This document shows positions 1 to 11,722 of a stretch of 64,000 bases of DNA, piece after piece (positions within the stretch are counted from its first letter, which is position 1; the number at the start of each line of letters is the position of its first letter). The notes under the pieces were generated by a model that saw nothing but the letters and a program-made list of their open reading frames with translations, did not search any database and was not told the DNA's origin. The DNA comes from Spirodela intermedia (taxonomy: Eukaryota; Streptophyta; Magnoliopsida; Alismatales; Araceae), in the NCBI GenBank assembly GCA_902729315.2, contig LR746265.1:6454892-6518891 (forward strand), in the 5' to 3' direction. The position numbers and the translations under genes were made by a program.

Positions 1-804
1 TACCCCACCACATATACACCAGAACGCCCTCCAGCTCACGCGCTCTCCTTGTCCTCGCCCTCGTCGGTGATTCAAATCAAAATGGCTTCTCTCTCTCTCT
101 CTCTCTCTCTCGGGGGTTCAGAGCTAAGCCTCTGAACAGCATGGAGAGACCATGGGGAGATGTTGATCTACGCCGAACTAGGGTTCTTGAAGATCTACAC
201 TTCTCTGCAAGGGGGCTCTTCTAGAAGATGCTCGGATGGGCCTACCTTGAGGCTGAGAAGATTCTCTGAGAACTCGGTCACACAGTTAAGACTCAGTCAA
301 TGACGAGCAGAAGAAGAGCACATGTGATCGCAATACTTCCAATGTTCTCGTTCTTTGTAGGAAATTAAAGCATTTTTTTATTCTCAGCTGGAAGACTTTT
401 CAGGGACTAAATCATTGAATGGAAGGAAATCAAGGTGGATCTGTGAAGTTCTTCGTAAACTTCGTCTTATTTTACGGACGCAGGAACTTCGTAGACCTGA
501 TCTTAGCTCATATGTTATATTATTATGACGAGACTGAAGGGGGGGGGGGGTTCGAAGGATTCCATTCCAAAAGCTGGCCGCTTTTTAGAATTCGTAGGTC
601 AAACGGCACTGATCGGCGGCATGCGGGAGAGGAACTTTTGACTACAGGAACCGATTTGTGCGAAACTCTTTGACCTGATTCTGGGGAGCTTGACGGTGGT
701 GAAGATACCCTGATGAAGGGTCAGTTAGAAAGACAGCTTGGGATGTCCGGCTAGGGCGCGACCACTGTTTAAGGAGGGATCAATCCATCTCAAACTACTA
801 ATCG

Positions 805-835
<31 letters not shown>

Positions 836-2258
836 CTGAGTGGAAGCCGAATGGAAATGGGAGAGAGAGAGAGAGAGAGGAGACGAGACGAAACAAGATG
901 TTGTGCCAGAGGGGTGTTTGCCCTCGGTGAGATGTGTAGGCTCCAAGAGTGTTTCGGGGCTCAAGGGAGGAAGAAGTCAAGAGTACCGTAGTGGAGAAGG
1001 GGGCCCTCCTGAAGGAAAGTTTCCTGCCATACGCGGCGGGGAGGACATTGGCGTGTGGCAGACGGGGTTCCTTCTTTCGGCCCTGCGGCGGGCGACGTCC
1101 CGAGGGAGTCGACTTTCGTGTGACTCTTTCGATCAAAGAGAAAAATTCTCTATTTCTTCTCTCCTCCGCTTCTTAATCTCGCTCTCTCTCGATATATATG
1201 TATATTCTTGATCATCACATCACCAGATGAGACAGAGAGAGAGAGATTAGCCCGTTTTTATCGTTCCTCCACTGCACCCACTTCCGTTGCCGCAAAGATT
1301 AATGAGGGACTTCAATCACTCAACCTACTATTCGGCGTTAGCCATTAATAGAGCGATAGGGCGTGAAGGAGTTCCCTGTGGGAACCTAGTCGCATCCCTC
1401 CTGCCGCCGCCGGTCCCCTCCCTCCCCTCCTTCCGCCGGTCCTCTCTGAGGGGAATCCTCGCGCCGTCGTGGCTCAGCCATGCCGTCGGTGCCCGCATAT
1501 CTTAGCCGTATGTTGCGCCACGATACCGAAATCCGAAGTCCTTTTTCTCTCTCTCTCTCTCGCTATCTCTGTGTTGTGAACCAGGATGAGGCTTGCCGTC
1601 GTCGGTCGGGGAGAGATACTATAGCGAAGTATATTCCGAACTACGACATAACCTCCGAGAGTTGCAACAGTGGCGGGGACGGCCGAAGGGCCGCTGCCGG
1701 TGTCCGGCGCCCCTCCTTTAATACGCCACTGAGCCAATCAAGGCCGATCTCCATACGACAAGAAGACCCGTGACGTATATCCAATCCACTGGTCCTCATC
1801 CCCTATAAAGATTGCACTGTTCTTTGACCCAGGTTATTAAACTAGACGGGCATCTCCCCCCTCACGTGTGCCCACCTTGGCCCCTTTGACCGCTCCTCCC
1901 GCCCGTCATTAGCACCAAAGATTTGATTTTTAATCCGTCCAGCATGATTGATTGACCCCCAACCCCGGAGCGCTGAGATGGGATCGTCTCTGCCCTCCGC
2001 CTTGTCTCCCCTCCGCTTCCTCATCTCCTCGATTCTGACCAGACGGCGCCGGCAGGGGCGGCCGGCCCTACCGTCGGCGGAGCTCCTCCGGAAGCGCAAC
2101 AGGGGCCACTGGCGCCGCTACGGCGCGTGTAAAAGATGCACCGGCGAGGAGGGTTTATCAGAGGCTGGCAGCAAAAGGTGCACATGTCCTTGTCAATCGC
2201 CATCTGCATTTAACAGCTCCCTCCGTTTCGACTGTCCCCCTTCCAGCACAAATCCTCT

Positions 2259-2262
<4 letters not shown>
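1..2262. other. gene-free intergenic region
   Basis: No open frame here resembles a known protein, and none has splice-linked partners. The stretch holds short microsatellites: (CT)n at 88-111, a (CT)n/(AT)n compound at 804-835, (GA)n at 861-880, short CT runs near 1545-1560, and a run of 13 G at 538-550. It probably includes the promoter of the dehydrogenase gene that starts at 2434, but I cannot place a core promoter. Confidence 0.6.

Positions 2263-2319
<57 letters not shown>
2263..2319. repeat. (CT)n microsatellite upstream of SDR gene
   Basis: A run of about 28 CT units ends 114 bases before the ATG of the short-chain dehydrogenase gene, so it lies in its promoter or 5' leader. In plants, GA/CT tracts in this position can be bound by BASIC PENTACYSTEINE (GAGA-binding) factors. 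That role is an inference here. Confidence 0.9.
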
Positions 2320-2321
<2 letters not shown>

Positions 2322-2433
2322 AAATCTCTAAAACTGCGGCAACACAGATTTCTCTTCGGGAATAGATAGGTAGGTTGCGCCTCTGGCCATCCGTCTTCTT
2401 GGGGAGGTGGTGCAGGGAAGGGGAGGAGGAAGG

Positions 2434-4169
2434 ATGCTGGAGACGGTGAAGTACCTCCTGGGTTACGCGGGACCCAGCGGATACGGGTCCAAGACCACGG
2501 CAGAGGAGGTCACGGCGGCGTGCCCTGACCTCAGCTCCGTCACCGCCATCATCACCGGTGAGGATCGCCACCCGTCGTGGCGGCGCCGCCGCCGCCTCTC
2601 CACTCTTCTTCTATCTTCGTCTCCGGTGGCGGATCGATTTGACACTGCTCCTCCGCTGTGCAGGGGCCACCTCGGGTATCGGAGCGGAGACGGCCCGCGT
2701 GCTGGCCATGCGCGGCGCTCACCTGGTCCTCCCCGCCCGCTGCCTCAAGGCGGCGGAGGAGACCCGAGGTCGGATCATCGCACAGTTCCCCGGCGCGAAG
2801 GTGATCGTCCTGCCGCTCGATCTCAGCTCGCAGGCTTCTGTTAGGGACTTCGTCTCTCGCTTCGAGTCCCTCCATCTCCCCCTCCACCTCCTCATGTAAG
2901 ATGTGGAACCGGCCGGTGTTGATCCTCCCAAATGTTTTTCATTTCCATCTCGATCTCGTCCTGATATACTACCCATCTTCTCTTCCGATTGATTCTCTCC
3001 GGCAACTCCAGAAACAACGCCGGGAGGTTCTCCCACGGCCACGACATCTCCGTCGACGGCGTCGAGATGACCTTCGCCACCAACTACCTGGGTACATGCA
3101 CCTCCACCTGCCTGTTGATCTTCTTCTTCTTCCTCGCGATATTCAGCTGCTGCAAATTATTAGGGCACTACCTGCTGACGAAGCTGCTGCTGGAGAAGAT
3201 GGCCGAGTCTGCCAGGGCGTCGGGCATCCAGGGCCGTATCGTCAACGTGACCTCCAACATCCACGGTTGGTTCTCCGGCGACGCCATCCGCTACCTCAAC
3301 GACCTCAACCGGAAGAAGACGTAACATCATCTACTCCCTCTTCTTCTCCTCATCCGATCAAACAAGAATCTCACACCGAAACTCACAACTCCTCCGCCGG
3401 TTGCCGCCGCCGGAGAAGACCAGCCCATACGACCCGACGCGGGCGTACACGCTGTCGAAGCTCGCTAATGTGCTCCATACACGGGAATTGGCCGAGAGGC
3501 TTAAGGTGCTGTCACCATTGCTTTCCCTCTGTCCCATCCATTGCTTTCCAGTGGAAAGAAAGCTGGTCTCATGGTGGTGGAATGATCCATCTATCTATCG
3601 ATCTAGTGGTGGAATGATCCATCTATCTATCGATCTATCTGTATGTGCAGAAGATGGGCGCCAACGTGACGGCGAACTGCGTCCACCCCGGGGTCGTCAG
3701 GACGAGGCTTACCAGAGACCGCGAGGGCTTCTCTACAGGTGACTTCTGCGCATTAATCGAAAATCAAAATATGATCTCCAGCTGCTTGATTCCCATCCCT
3801 TCTTCTGCGGTGTCAGATCTGGCCTTCTTCCTGGCGTCGAAGCTTCTGAAGACGATCCCTCAGGTCTGCTTCTCTCTCTCTCTCTATCTCTCTCTCTTCG
3901 CTGGGTACTGAGTGACGGCGGAGGTTGCGGCGGTGCAGGCGGCGGCGACGACGTGTTACGTGGCGGTGCACCCTCGGGTGGCGAGGGCGTCGGGAAAGTA
4001 CTACGTCGACTGCAACGAGGCGACGCTGGAGAAGCTGGCGACCGATGCCCGGGAGGCGGCGCGGCTGTGGCTGGTCTCAGAAGCCCTCATCTCCGCACCA
4101 CCGGCCACCGCCGCCGGCGACGCTCTCAGCTACCGCTGCCGCCTTAGCTCCTCAGATATGCCCCTCTGA
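2434..4169 (+). CDS. short-chain dehydrogenase/reductase, TIC32-like
   Basis: NAD(P)-dependent oxidoreductase of the classical SDR fold. It belongs to the plant group annotated as short-chain dehydrogenase TIC 32-like and resembles Arabidopsis At4g24050 as I remember it. The substrate is unknown. The coding exons are 2434-2557, 2664-2895, 3012-3091, 3164-3320, 3424-3505, 3651-3738, 3817-3863 and 3939-4169. All use GT-AG introns, phases agree, and the product is 346 residues, the usual size. Visible motifs are the nucleotide-binding TGATSGIG (residues 41-48), NNAG (120-123), the catalytic Ser in NVTS (176) and YTLSK with Tyr206 and Lys210. The C-terminal part ATTCYVAVHP...GKYYVDCNE is typical of this group. 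The start MLETVKYLLG was chosen over an upstream in-frame ATG at 2407 because it matches the conserved N terminus. Exon 5 has the weakest acceptor (CAG at 3421-3423). A role at the chloroplast import complex is known for TIC32 itself and should not be assumed here. Confidence 0.9.
3574..3637. repeat. 32-bp tandem duplication in SDR intron 5
   Basis: Two near-identical 32-base units (containing GGTGGAATGATCC and ATCTATCTATCGATCT) lie head to tail, ending 13 bases before the acceptor of exon 6. The ATCT-rich part places pyrimidines where the polypyrimidine tract belongs. Confidence 0.85.
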
Positions 4170-5002
4170 AGAGGGAGGGACAGACAGAACGGTCTCTCCT
4201 CGGCTATCCTCTCGCTGTCGCCATTAATGGCGCTGGGGTAGGTGGCGGTCCCTGTGGAGCGGCGGCCTCTGCAGGCTGGGATTTCAGTTAGAGCGAGAGG
4301 GCCGTACGACGACGACCTGCTCGAAAAAGGAAGGTGGGGAGGAGGGGAAAGGCTCCTTTTTGCCGACCCTTCCGAGCCTGATCTCATCCCCTCTGCGTGT
4401 ATCCGCCTCTGCTGTGTTCGTTAGGATGAACAGCTCCCGCTGTGCTCACATGGATGTATAGAGTGACGTACTCTGACACTGAACCCCCCCCCTTTCCCCC
4501 CCTCTCTCTCTCCTCTCTCTATCTATCTCCTCTGTGCGTCGTCGTATCAGACATAGCCTGGCCGGGGAGGCGAGCTGCAGAGCGCACGTGATGTCGGTAG
4601 CCTGCGCATTCTCTCTCTTCCCATCCCCTGAGGGAGGCCCCCCCTCTCTCTCTCCTCCCTCGGGAAGAAGCCTGCTTCGAACCAGGCCCACGCCACCATG
4701 GCGCCCCCGGTGTTTCAACCAAGACGTCTAGAGAGAGAGAGTTGTGGGCTTTGTAAGACAACGATTGGGCCGTGGCCATCACTTTCACTGGGCCCGTAGA
4801 GTACTGCTTTTGTGCGCGTCATCTGTTGGTGGCGAGTGAGAGAAATCGGGGGGGCCGGGGGGGCTGTTCCACGTGCGCGAGCGACGGGTTTCCAAACAGC
4901 GTGGCTGGCCGCCATGCCGGGAACCAGATGGCGAATCCGCCAGCAGGCGCCACCATGTGGCAAGATGGCATCAGTCCACGTCGCGTCAGCAAAGCAAGTG
5001 AA

Positions 5003-5055
<53 letters not shown>

Positions 5056-5530
5056 CTCTCTACGGCTAAGAAGGATACGGAAGGACAGGGCCAGTCCGTG
5101 CTGGTCCTAACCAGGAATCGCATCTGATGACCGAATGTGGGACCAGTCTGCGCAAGCCCTGGGTCTGTTGTGATGGTCCTCAAACACCCTCTACCGGGTC
5201 TTCTGACATTTGGTTACTATACCGAGATTCAAATGTTATATATCTTAATAGGCCAAAACCACTGGGCCTATCAACCCGGTCATGGTAGTAGCCTATTTAA
5301 TTGACATTATTTTATGTTTTTAGTCAGAACATACTGTTACATGATATATTATGAATTTCTTGTCTTTTAGAATTTCACATACTTTGACAATATTTAAAGT
5401 TTTCATGAATTGTATCTTGTAAAACTTCTTTGAAAAATTGTATCAATTTTATTTGATGATATCCTAATTTTTAGCCTTTGACATTAATGACTAAACATAA
5501 CATTTATAGCAATTTTTCTCCATACTCCAA
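4170..5530. other. intergenic region with long (CT)n
   Basis: This covers the 3' flank of the dehydrogenase gene and then gene-free sequence. It includes short CT runs near 4500-4520 and a long (CT)n tract at 5007-5051. Base composition shifts abruptly to AT-rich after about 5200, which marks the edge of the retrotransposon island. No coding signal was recognised. Confidence 0.6.
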
Positions 5531-6965
5531 AATCTTTATTTACACATTAACGTGATAAAATATGTACTCAATTCAAGACAAAATTAAATATTTGGGACAT
5601 TGGATCTTAGCAGAAGGTGTGCCAAAGGGTTCACAAAAGATAAATGTAGTAATTAATTGACCTGCTCTTATTTGTCTAAGATAATTACAAAGCTTCTTCA
5701 TATTAACTAAATTAATATCATCAGTTTATTGATAGGAATGATCGACCACACATGATTTTACCCAAAAAATAAAAAAAAATCATCTCTTGTGAGGTCCAAG
5801 CACATAGGCCTTCTAATGTCTAAAGACATTATTAACAGTAGCTCTTGTATTAGTTCTACTAGATTTCTTGTGAAATTTTGAGTTAGAAAGTGACACTTCA
5901 CATTTTAAAGTCAGAGCAATGCTTGTGTAAAACTAGTGATGTATTGCATATTTTAGTCAAATATCATTATCATTAAGTAGGACAAAAATAGTATGTGAGA
6001 GAGAATTAATAGTGTGATCATATTAAAAATAGAAATATTATGTATTGAGAAGAAGGTTTATAATCTATATAAATCAACGAAGCTTGAACAAAAACAAGTA
6101 GTATGACTAAATGTTAGATGTAATTATTTAAAGTTTTAAGGTTTGACTTCAACATTAGGTATAAGGCTAGGGATAAAAATCAAGTTGCCAATGATTTTAT
6201 AAAAGACCTAGATGTTTAGAGCACCACTCAACATAAGTAGGCTCATTGAAACTATTATACTTGAATGATTTCATGAAAAAATTAAAATAAATTACTATTG
6301 GAGACGATCATCGACAATAAGAATATTTCACTGCAATAAGAATATTTCTTCAAACATAGACATCTAGTGGTTTGGAATTATTTATAATTATACAACTAAT
6401 CCTACATGAGTTTAACTCAACAATTGACATAATTTGGCTTTATTCAAAACTATAAAATTAGACAAAATGTATATTAAGTTAAATTAAAGGAGATGATTTA
6501 TTAATACTTTCAAACGTATTTAATTTGTCAAAAAAATAAAATTTCAATAATATCTCCAAAAAAACTCTAACAAATATCTATTTCAAAAAAAAAAAAGAGA
6601 CCACATCATAATGAAGTTAATCAAGAAATTATTCAAACATGATGAAATTACATCATAGATTGAGTAGGTATGTAAATTGTCAATAGGTTGAGCGTGTAAT
6701 TTCTCTCCTCTAAAGCATATGTTTATAATGTTAGACATTATGAAGGTTTTACTTTATGATGTCACTCATCTTTATAGATTCAAAACATATATTCTTACAT
6801 ACCACAATTGGATCTTTATAAACATCTTTTGGAAGGAGTTATTCAAGATCTAAGAGGCACTCTTACAATGTAGTAGTATTTATCACCCTAAGTTGATGGG
6901 CAAACAAAAGTAATAAATTGTACACTCAAAGAGTACTTATGTTTGTTTCATTATTAATTGTCCAA
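5531..6965 (+). mobile_element. decayed Ty3/gypsy pol fragment (RT-RNase H-INT)
   Basis: Degenerate retrotransposon polyprotein on the plus strand, broken by stops and frameshifts. Recognisable pieces occur in the correct pol order. The end of reverse transcriptase is at 5531-5760 (KYLGHWILAEG, for the family's YLGH...EGV). An RNase H start is at 5820-5975 (LLTVALVLVLLDF ... FELESDTS, for APVLALPDF...ETDAS). The linker before the integrase is at 6148-6207 (FNIRYKARDKNQVANDF, for YKPGKEN.VADALSR). The integrase core is at 6710-6965 (IFINIFWKELFKI, then YHPK and VDGQTKVINCTLKEYL in another frame, for YHPQTDGQTEVVNRTLE.YL). LTRs could not be delimited. The element is not functional. Confidence 0.8.
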
Positions 6966-8359
6966 GACAATAAAGTGTGTTATTTTTTGTTACACCTAAA
7001 TCATTATCTATTAAATTTATTTTTTAAAAAAATAAATTAAAATAATAATACTAAACTACTAAGAAGATGATAATGAAATTAGGTCATTTCCATGGGGATG
7101 GTCAAACAATAATGATATTTAATTATTATGTGTTGTTCATTGATTCTAAAAATATGTAGTAGAACAAAAGAATTTTTTCCAAAGATAATTGTTATGTAAT
7201 TAAAATGAGTCCCTATTTTATTGAAAGTAATTTCCCTTCCTTTGATGTTTGTGCCACTCAAAGATCATTAGAAGAAAAACCTAATCTAACTAAGTGTTTT
7301 TAAGAAAATACTAAATAAAATGTAAGGAAAATTTTGTTTCTTTATTGTGTCACCAAGTAGAGTATGCAAATAAGGTAACGAATCCTCCTATAATCCTTGT
7401 GTTCTAGAAGGATCAAATGAGACGAATGTAAGTTGAGATCTAATTTGTAGATGACAATGAAATGTCAAATAAATAAAATTGTTGATAGAATGGGGGTGGT
7501 TTTATTCAACTATTATGTCACCCAACAGATAGACACTTGCTTGCCATCACACTGCCACCATCATCACATTGTTGTTGCCATTGCACCACCATCACGTTGT
7601 CAATTGGTGTTATCATCATATTGCTTGCTTTCAACTCTCTATTGTGTCACCCAACAATGAGACTTTGGCTCATAGTCGCAGACCATGGTCACCACACTGT
7701 TGTCGCTGTCATCATCACCATGTTGTTGTTGCCACATAGTTACAATATTGTAATCAAACCTTAGGTATTGCATGCTATCCTCAAGTTCTACTACGTCACA
7801 TATACCAAATTTTATGGTGCAGATCAACTAAATGTATAAATTGAATAATTATCTTGTCATCAAGGGAGTGTTCTTGTAATTAAATAATTTTTTTCCATCG
7901 GTTTCCATCAATTCTTCAGAAAAATTAGATAATTGTAATTATTTTCATGTATTACATAATTTAAAATATTTTTTTTCAATTGTTTCAATTTAACATTTCG
8001 CTCACTCATGCCTCACCCCCCCAACTTACTTAAAATTATCTTCAATGGTGTAAAATTCAAACAATTATAAAAGAGGAGGTTGGGTAGATAAAACTTGATT
8101 TTTTGTGTAGCCAATCATTATTACTCTATGAACTCTTTTGTTGAGATGTTACTTGCATTGGTGTTCTTTGTCTCATGTGACTATATAGAATGAAAACCAC
8201 AATAATAGAAAAATAAAAGGCTAACAGAATTTTTAGTGGGTTACCTCCCACTCAATGTTAATTTTAATGTCTTCAGCCAAACATTCCTTATTTCTAAGTA
8301 TGGGTATGTCAAAGTTTGACTATCTTTAAATCTATTTTCTTATTCCTATATATGTTTCT
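6966..8359. other. AT-rich sequence between two decayed retroelements
   Basis: No intact coding region. A partial local duplication is visible: tgtcacccaaca-like segments recur at 7347, 7516 and 7645 with CAC/CAT-rich sequence between them (7530-7740). The part next to 8360, read on the minus strand, contains the GGxNP-like stretch often found downstream of integrase in Athila/Tat elements (near 8240), so it is probably the 3' end of the neighbouring minus-strand element. Confidence 0.5.
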
Positions 8360-9771
8360 ATGTCTTGTTCATTAACTATTGAAATCTCCTCACTTTTGAG
8401 CTCAAGGATCCATTGCTCCATTATCATATACACTTAAAACATTCTAAGGTTCATACCATCTTGATTTCAATTTTTCTAAAAAAAGTTTGAGTCTTGAGTT
8501 AAATACGTACTTTTTGTCCTTCAAAAATTATTTTCTTACAAATATACTTATCATGCAACATCTTAATTTTATCCTTGTATATCTATGAATGTTCATATGA
8601 TTGATTTTTAATTTTATCTAACTTGATGATCTGTAATGATTTTTATTTTCCAGCTTTGTTCATGTCCATATTTTCTCTATGTATTATTTTTCCTAAAAGG
8701 TGACAAATTTTTCCAAAAAATTAATTTGTATGGTGAGGCTCCTATATGTGTTTTAAATGTTGTTCTATGTACCCATAGTGCATCATCTAATTTCAATAAC
8801 CAATCATTTCTATCATATATAATCATTTTCAACTAAATTTTTTTAATCTTCTTATTAGATACTTCTACTTGTTCATTGATTATGAGTGATATGTAGTAAT
8901 TTTATGAATGACTCTATACTTTTTAAGTAAAACATAAAATTAATTATTTATAAAATGTGGTCCAACATCACTAATGATAGCTTTTGGACATGAAAACTTA
9001 GAAAATATATTTTTTTGAATAAATGTTATAACCACTTTGCTTTCATTAGTTATAGTTCTAACTACCTCAATTCATTTGAAAACATAATCTACAATTACTA
9101 AGATATATTCATAACTATATGATGGAGGAAAAGGACTGATAAAATCAATTATCTAGGGACACACCTCCTAAGGATTTGATATCATCCTAAATAAAATAAC
9201 TCAGTAATTCCAAAAATAAAATTTTAATTTAGAGAAGAATGAATTCTTCTAATTCTTTAACCATCATATTGGTATTTTTATTGTGACTAAATAATTTACT
9301 ATATCTGCATACCATGGTATTTTTGAATGATTAATGGCTAGTAGTTTTTCATCTAGAAATAAATAATTTAATTTTTGAACTTTCATTAGGATTGAGCCTA
9401 AAAAGATAATCTGTTGTAATCTTTTTTAATATTTTTTTGTATTTCATTTCTAGATCAAATTCCTACAATAATAAAATTCATCTCATCAACCTCGATTATG
9501 ATTCTTTAAAGTGAACAAATACTTTAACACCGAGTGATTAGAATAAATTGTAACTTCAGATTCTAAAATGTATGCTTTGAATTTTTCTATGACAAAAATT
9601 ACAAGTAATAATTCTTTTCAATTGTTGTACAATTGATTTGGGCTTCAATATAATTTTACTAGCATAATAACATAAAATATGCTTATATTCTATTTGCTGC
9701 CTTAAAAATGTATCAACAGTAAAATTTGAAGCATTACACATTAAATTATGTGGTATAAAAATAATTATCAT
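8360..9771 (-). mobile_element. decayed Ty3/gypsy element, Athila/Tat-like (RNase H-INT)
   Basis: Minus-strand pol remnant, read from high to low coordinates. RNase H is at 9771-9556 (LMCNASNFTV ... YYASKII, for LMCDASDYAVG...YYASKTL). The linker is at 9355-9285 with the uninterrupted KIPWYADIVNYLVT. The integrase core is at about 9165-8820 (IIDFISPFPPSY, EYILVIVDYV, IFSKFSCPKAIISD). The C-terminal integrase part is at 8812-8690 ([25 protein letters not shown]). A further tail runs to about 8360 (IYKDKIKMLHDKYI). The PWYADIVNYL and LDDALWAYRTAFKT signatures point to the Athila/Tat side of Ty3/gypsy. Several stops stand where Trp or Gln is expected. Reverse transcriptase is missing, so the copy is truncated near 9.8 kb. 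Confidence 0.82.
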
Positions 9772-10117
9772 TCTTTAATAGTAACTACTTCATTCAAGAT
9801 AGTTTATGATTGAGATTTTTTTATCCTTATTTGATATAAGACACAAAGAACAAGTATTAAAGTTATGAAGCAGTGTTTAAAGAGTAAGATAAGGCATTAG
9901 AATCACTAAAAAAAATATTAGATTAAAATGTTAGGCCAAAATAAAAGTCATTATAGATAAGAAATGTCATAATTATTTTTTTGATGTTCATAATTTGATT
10001 TATATCCACTTATTTAAGCCTTAAATGTGATGAGAGTCACTTATAAGACAATTTTATAAAAAAAATTTAGTTCTTGTCATTTTGGGCCATTTCTGATATT
10101 ATACCATAATAATCATG
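9772..10117. other. AT-rich spacer, no feature recognised
   Basis: A short AT-rich stretch between the Athila/Tat-like RNase H remnant and the left arm of the inverted-repeat structure. The reverse transcriptase expected upstream of the RNase H on the minus strand is not recognisable here. Confidence 0.5.
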
Positions 10118-11722
10118 TGATAAGTCCTCATTATCGTGAGTTAATATTAATTAATATTATAGTTTTAGTCATAACTCATGATAAATAGACTTATGTTAAA
10201 TTATAAAAATAATTTTAGTTAGTTAATGTAAATTTTTAGGTAATTATGTAATTTTATATAAGTTTATAAAAAAATTAAAATCTTAATTTTGAGATAAATA
10301 AAAATAACTAAGATAAAATAAAATAAAAAGATAGAAAAAATGAGACATGTCAACTAGCTGGTCATGAAAGTAGGTAGAAAGCATAATCATATAAAACTAC
10401 GAGCAGGGGCTCAAACACTCAAAGATAGACCAATATGGGACATGTGTACATCACTCTCCTTCCACATCACTAGTCATCAGTTAGGCGTGGGGTAAAGAGT
10501 GGTCATACACACACAAAAAAGAGACACATTGATTACTAAATCTCGTATTACTATATATTTGTATCAAAACTTGACATATAACTAATGTGGGACTAAATTG
10601 GAGGTCACAATCACCTAAAAGGTTTTAATAATTTTAATACTTAAAATGCTCATTATTTTTCAGAAAGATATACCTTTGATATCACTTTTTAAGAGAATTA
10701 TATACTTATTTTACTCCCTCTCATGTAGGCAGGTGACCAATAAAGGTTCGAATCTTATTAGAGTTAAAACTCATCTTTTTATCTAATTAAATCATAATTT
10801 ATTTTAAATTATTGAAATTATCAAATGATTTTAGATTAAAAAAAATCACAAATTCATCTAATAAATCATATCTGATTGATCGATAAATAAATGTCATTAA
10901 GAAAAGAATGATCTGTCGAGAGACAAGTTGTCATTTCCTAAGAACATATGAGATGCAATGAAGAGTTCTCTTACTACATGGACTTGAGAATAAAGCTTCT
11001 TAAGATATATCTCACCTCCATCTAGTTGATCTTCATCGGGTCATAGCTGTTGGAGAACCACAAAGTCATTGTTTTTTTGATCCACCAGATGTCAGTCGTC
11101 AAAGATGATTTGACGACTCACTTCATTGATTTATACACCTTGGAAAAATATTTAGAGATTACTGACGTCATCCTTGTTTAAAGAGAGTTTTGGAGACCAT
11201 AGACATTACATAACAATCTTTCTAAAATGTTCAAGATTCAAACACATTACTACCATGACGTCAAAACTTTGTTTATTATTTTTTAACTAGTTTAACTTCT
11301 ACCATCATATTTTAGATTTCGAAAAGAGATCTAACGAAAACTCTTAAGATTGTGGACTAGCAAAACCTCAATGTTATATGATAGGACATCTATGTTTGAT
11401 ATGATAATAACTTAAATGTATTAACAAAATCATACATTTGATGTAAACATATTTTAGGTGAATTTATTCTATTTACTAAATTAACTACAAAAAATATTAA
11501 AATCTATTTTTATTTTTATTTCTTTTTCTTTATTTATCTCAAAAATAAGACTATAAAAATAATCTAAATTCATATAAAATCACATAATTACTCAAAAATT
11601 CACGTTAATCAATTAAAAATCAATTTTCACACTTTAACATAAATATAAGTCTATTTATTATGATTTAAGGCTAAAACTATATTATTTACTAATTATTAAC
11701 TCATGATAATGAAATCTTATCA
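10118..11722. repeat. 1.6-kb structure with ~200-bp inverted-repeat ends
   Basis: The segment 10118-10310 is matched by the reverse complement of 11525-11722. Shared blocks in order are TGATAAG, CATTATC(G/A)TGAGTTAAT, ATAGTTTTAG, ATAAATAGACTTAT, GTAATTATGT, ATTTTATAT and TTTTGAGATAAATAAA. The outer ends read TGATAAG...CTTATCA. About 1.2 kb of AT-rich DNA lies between the arms, with no transposase frame. I could not see a target-site duplication. It may be a foldback or non-autonomous DNA element, or two fragments of the same LTR lying in inverted orientation. The TG...CA ends fit the second reading as well. Confidence 0.7.

Noticed and set aside
2901-3617. 238-residue plus-strand open frame across SDR introns
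   Set aside because: It ignores intron-exon structure and reads conserved SDR exons in the wrong frame.
10725-10765. tRNA B-box-like GGTTCGAATCT
   Set aside because: No A box at the right distance and no cloverleaf could be folded; it lies inside the repeat island.
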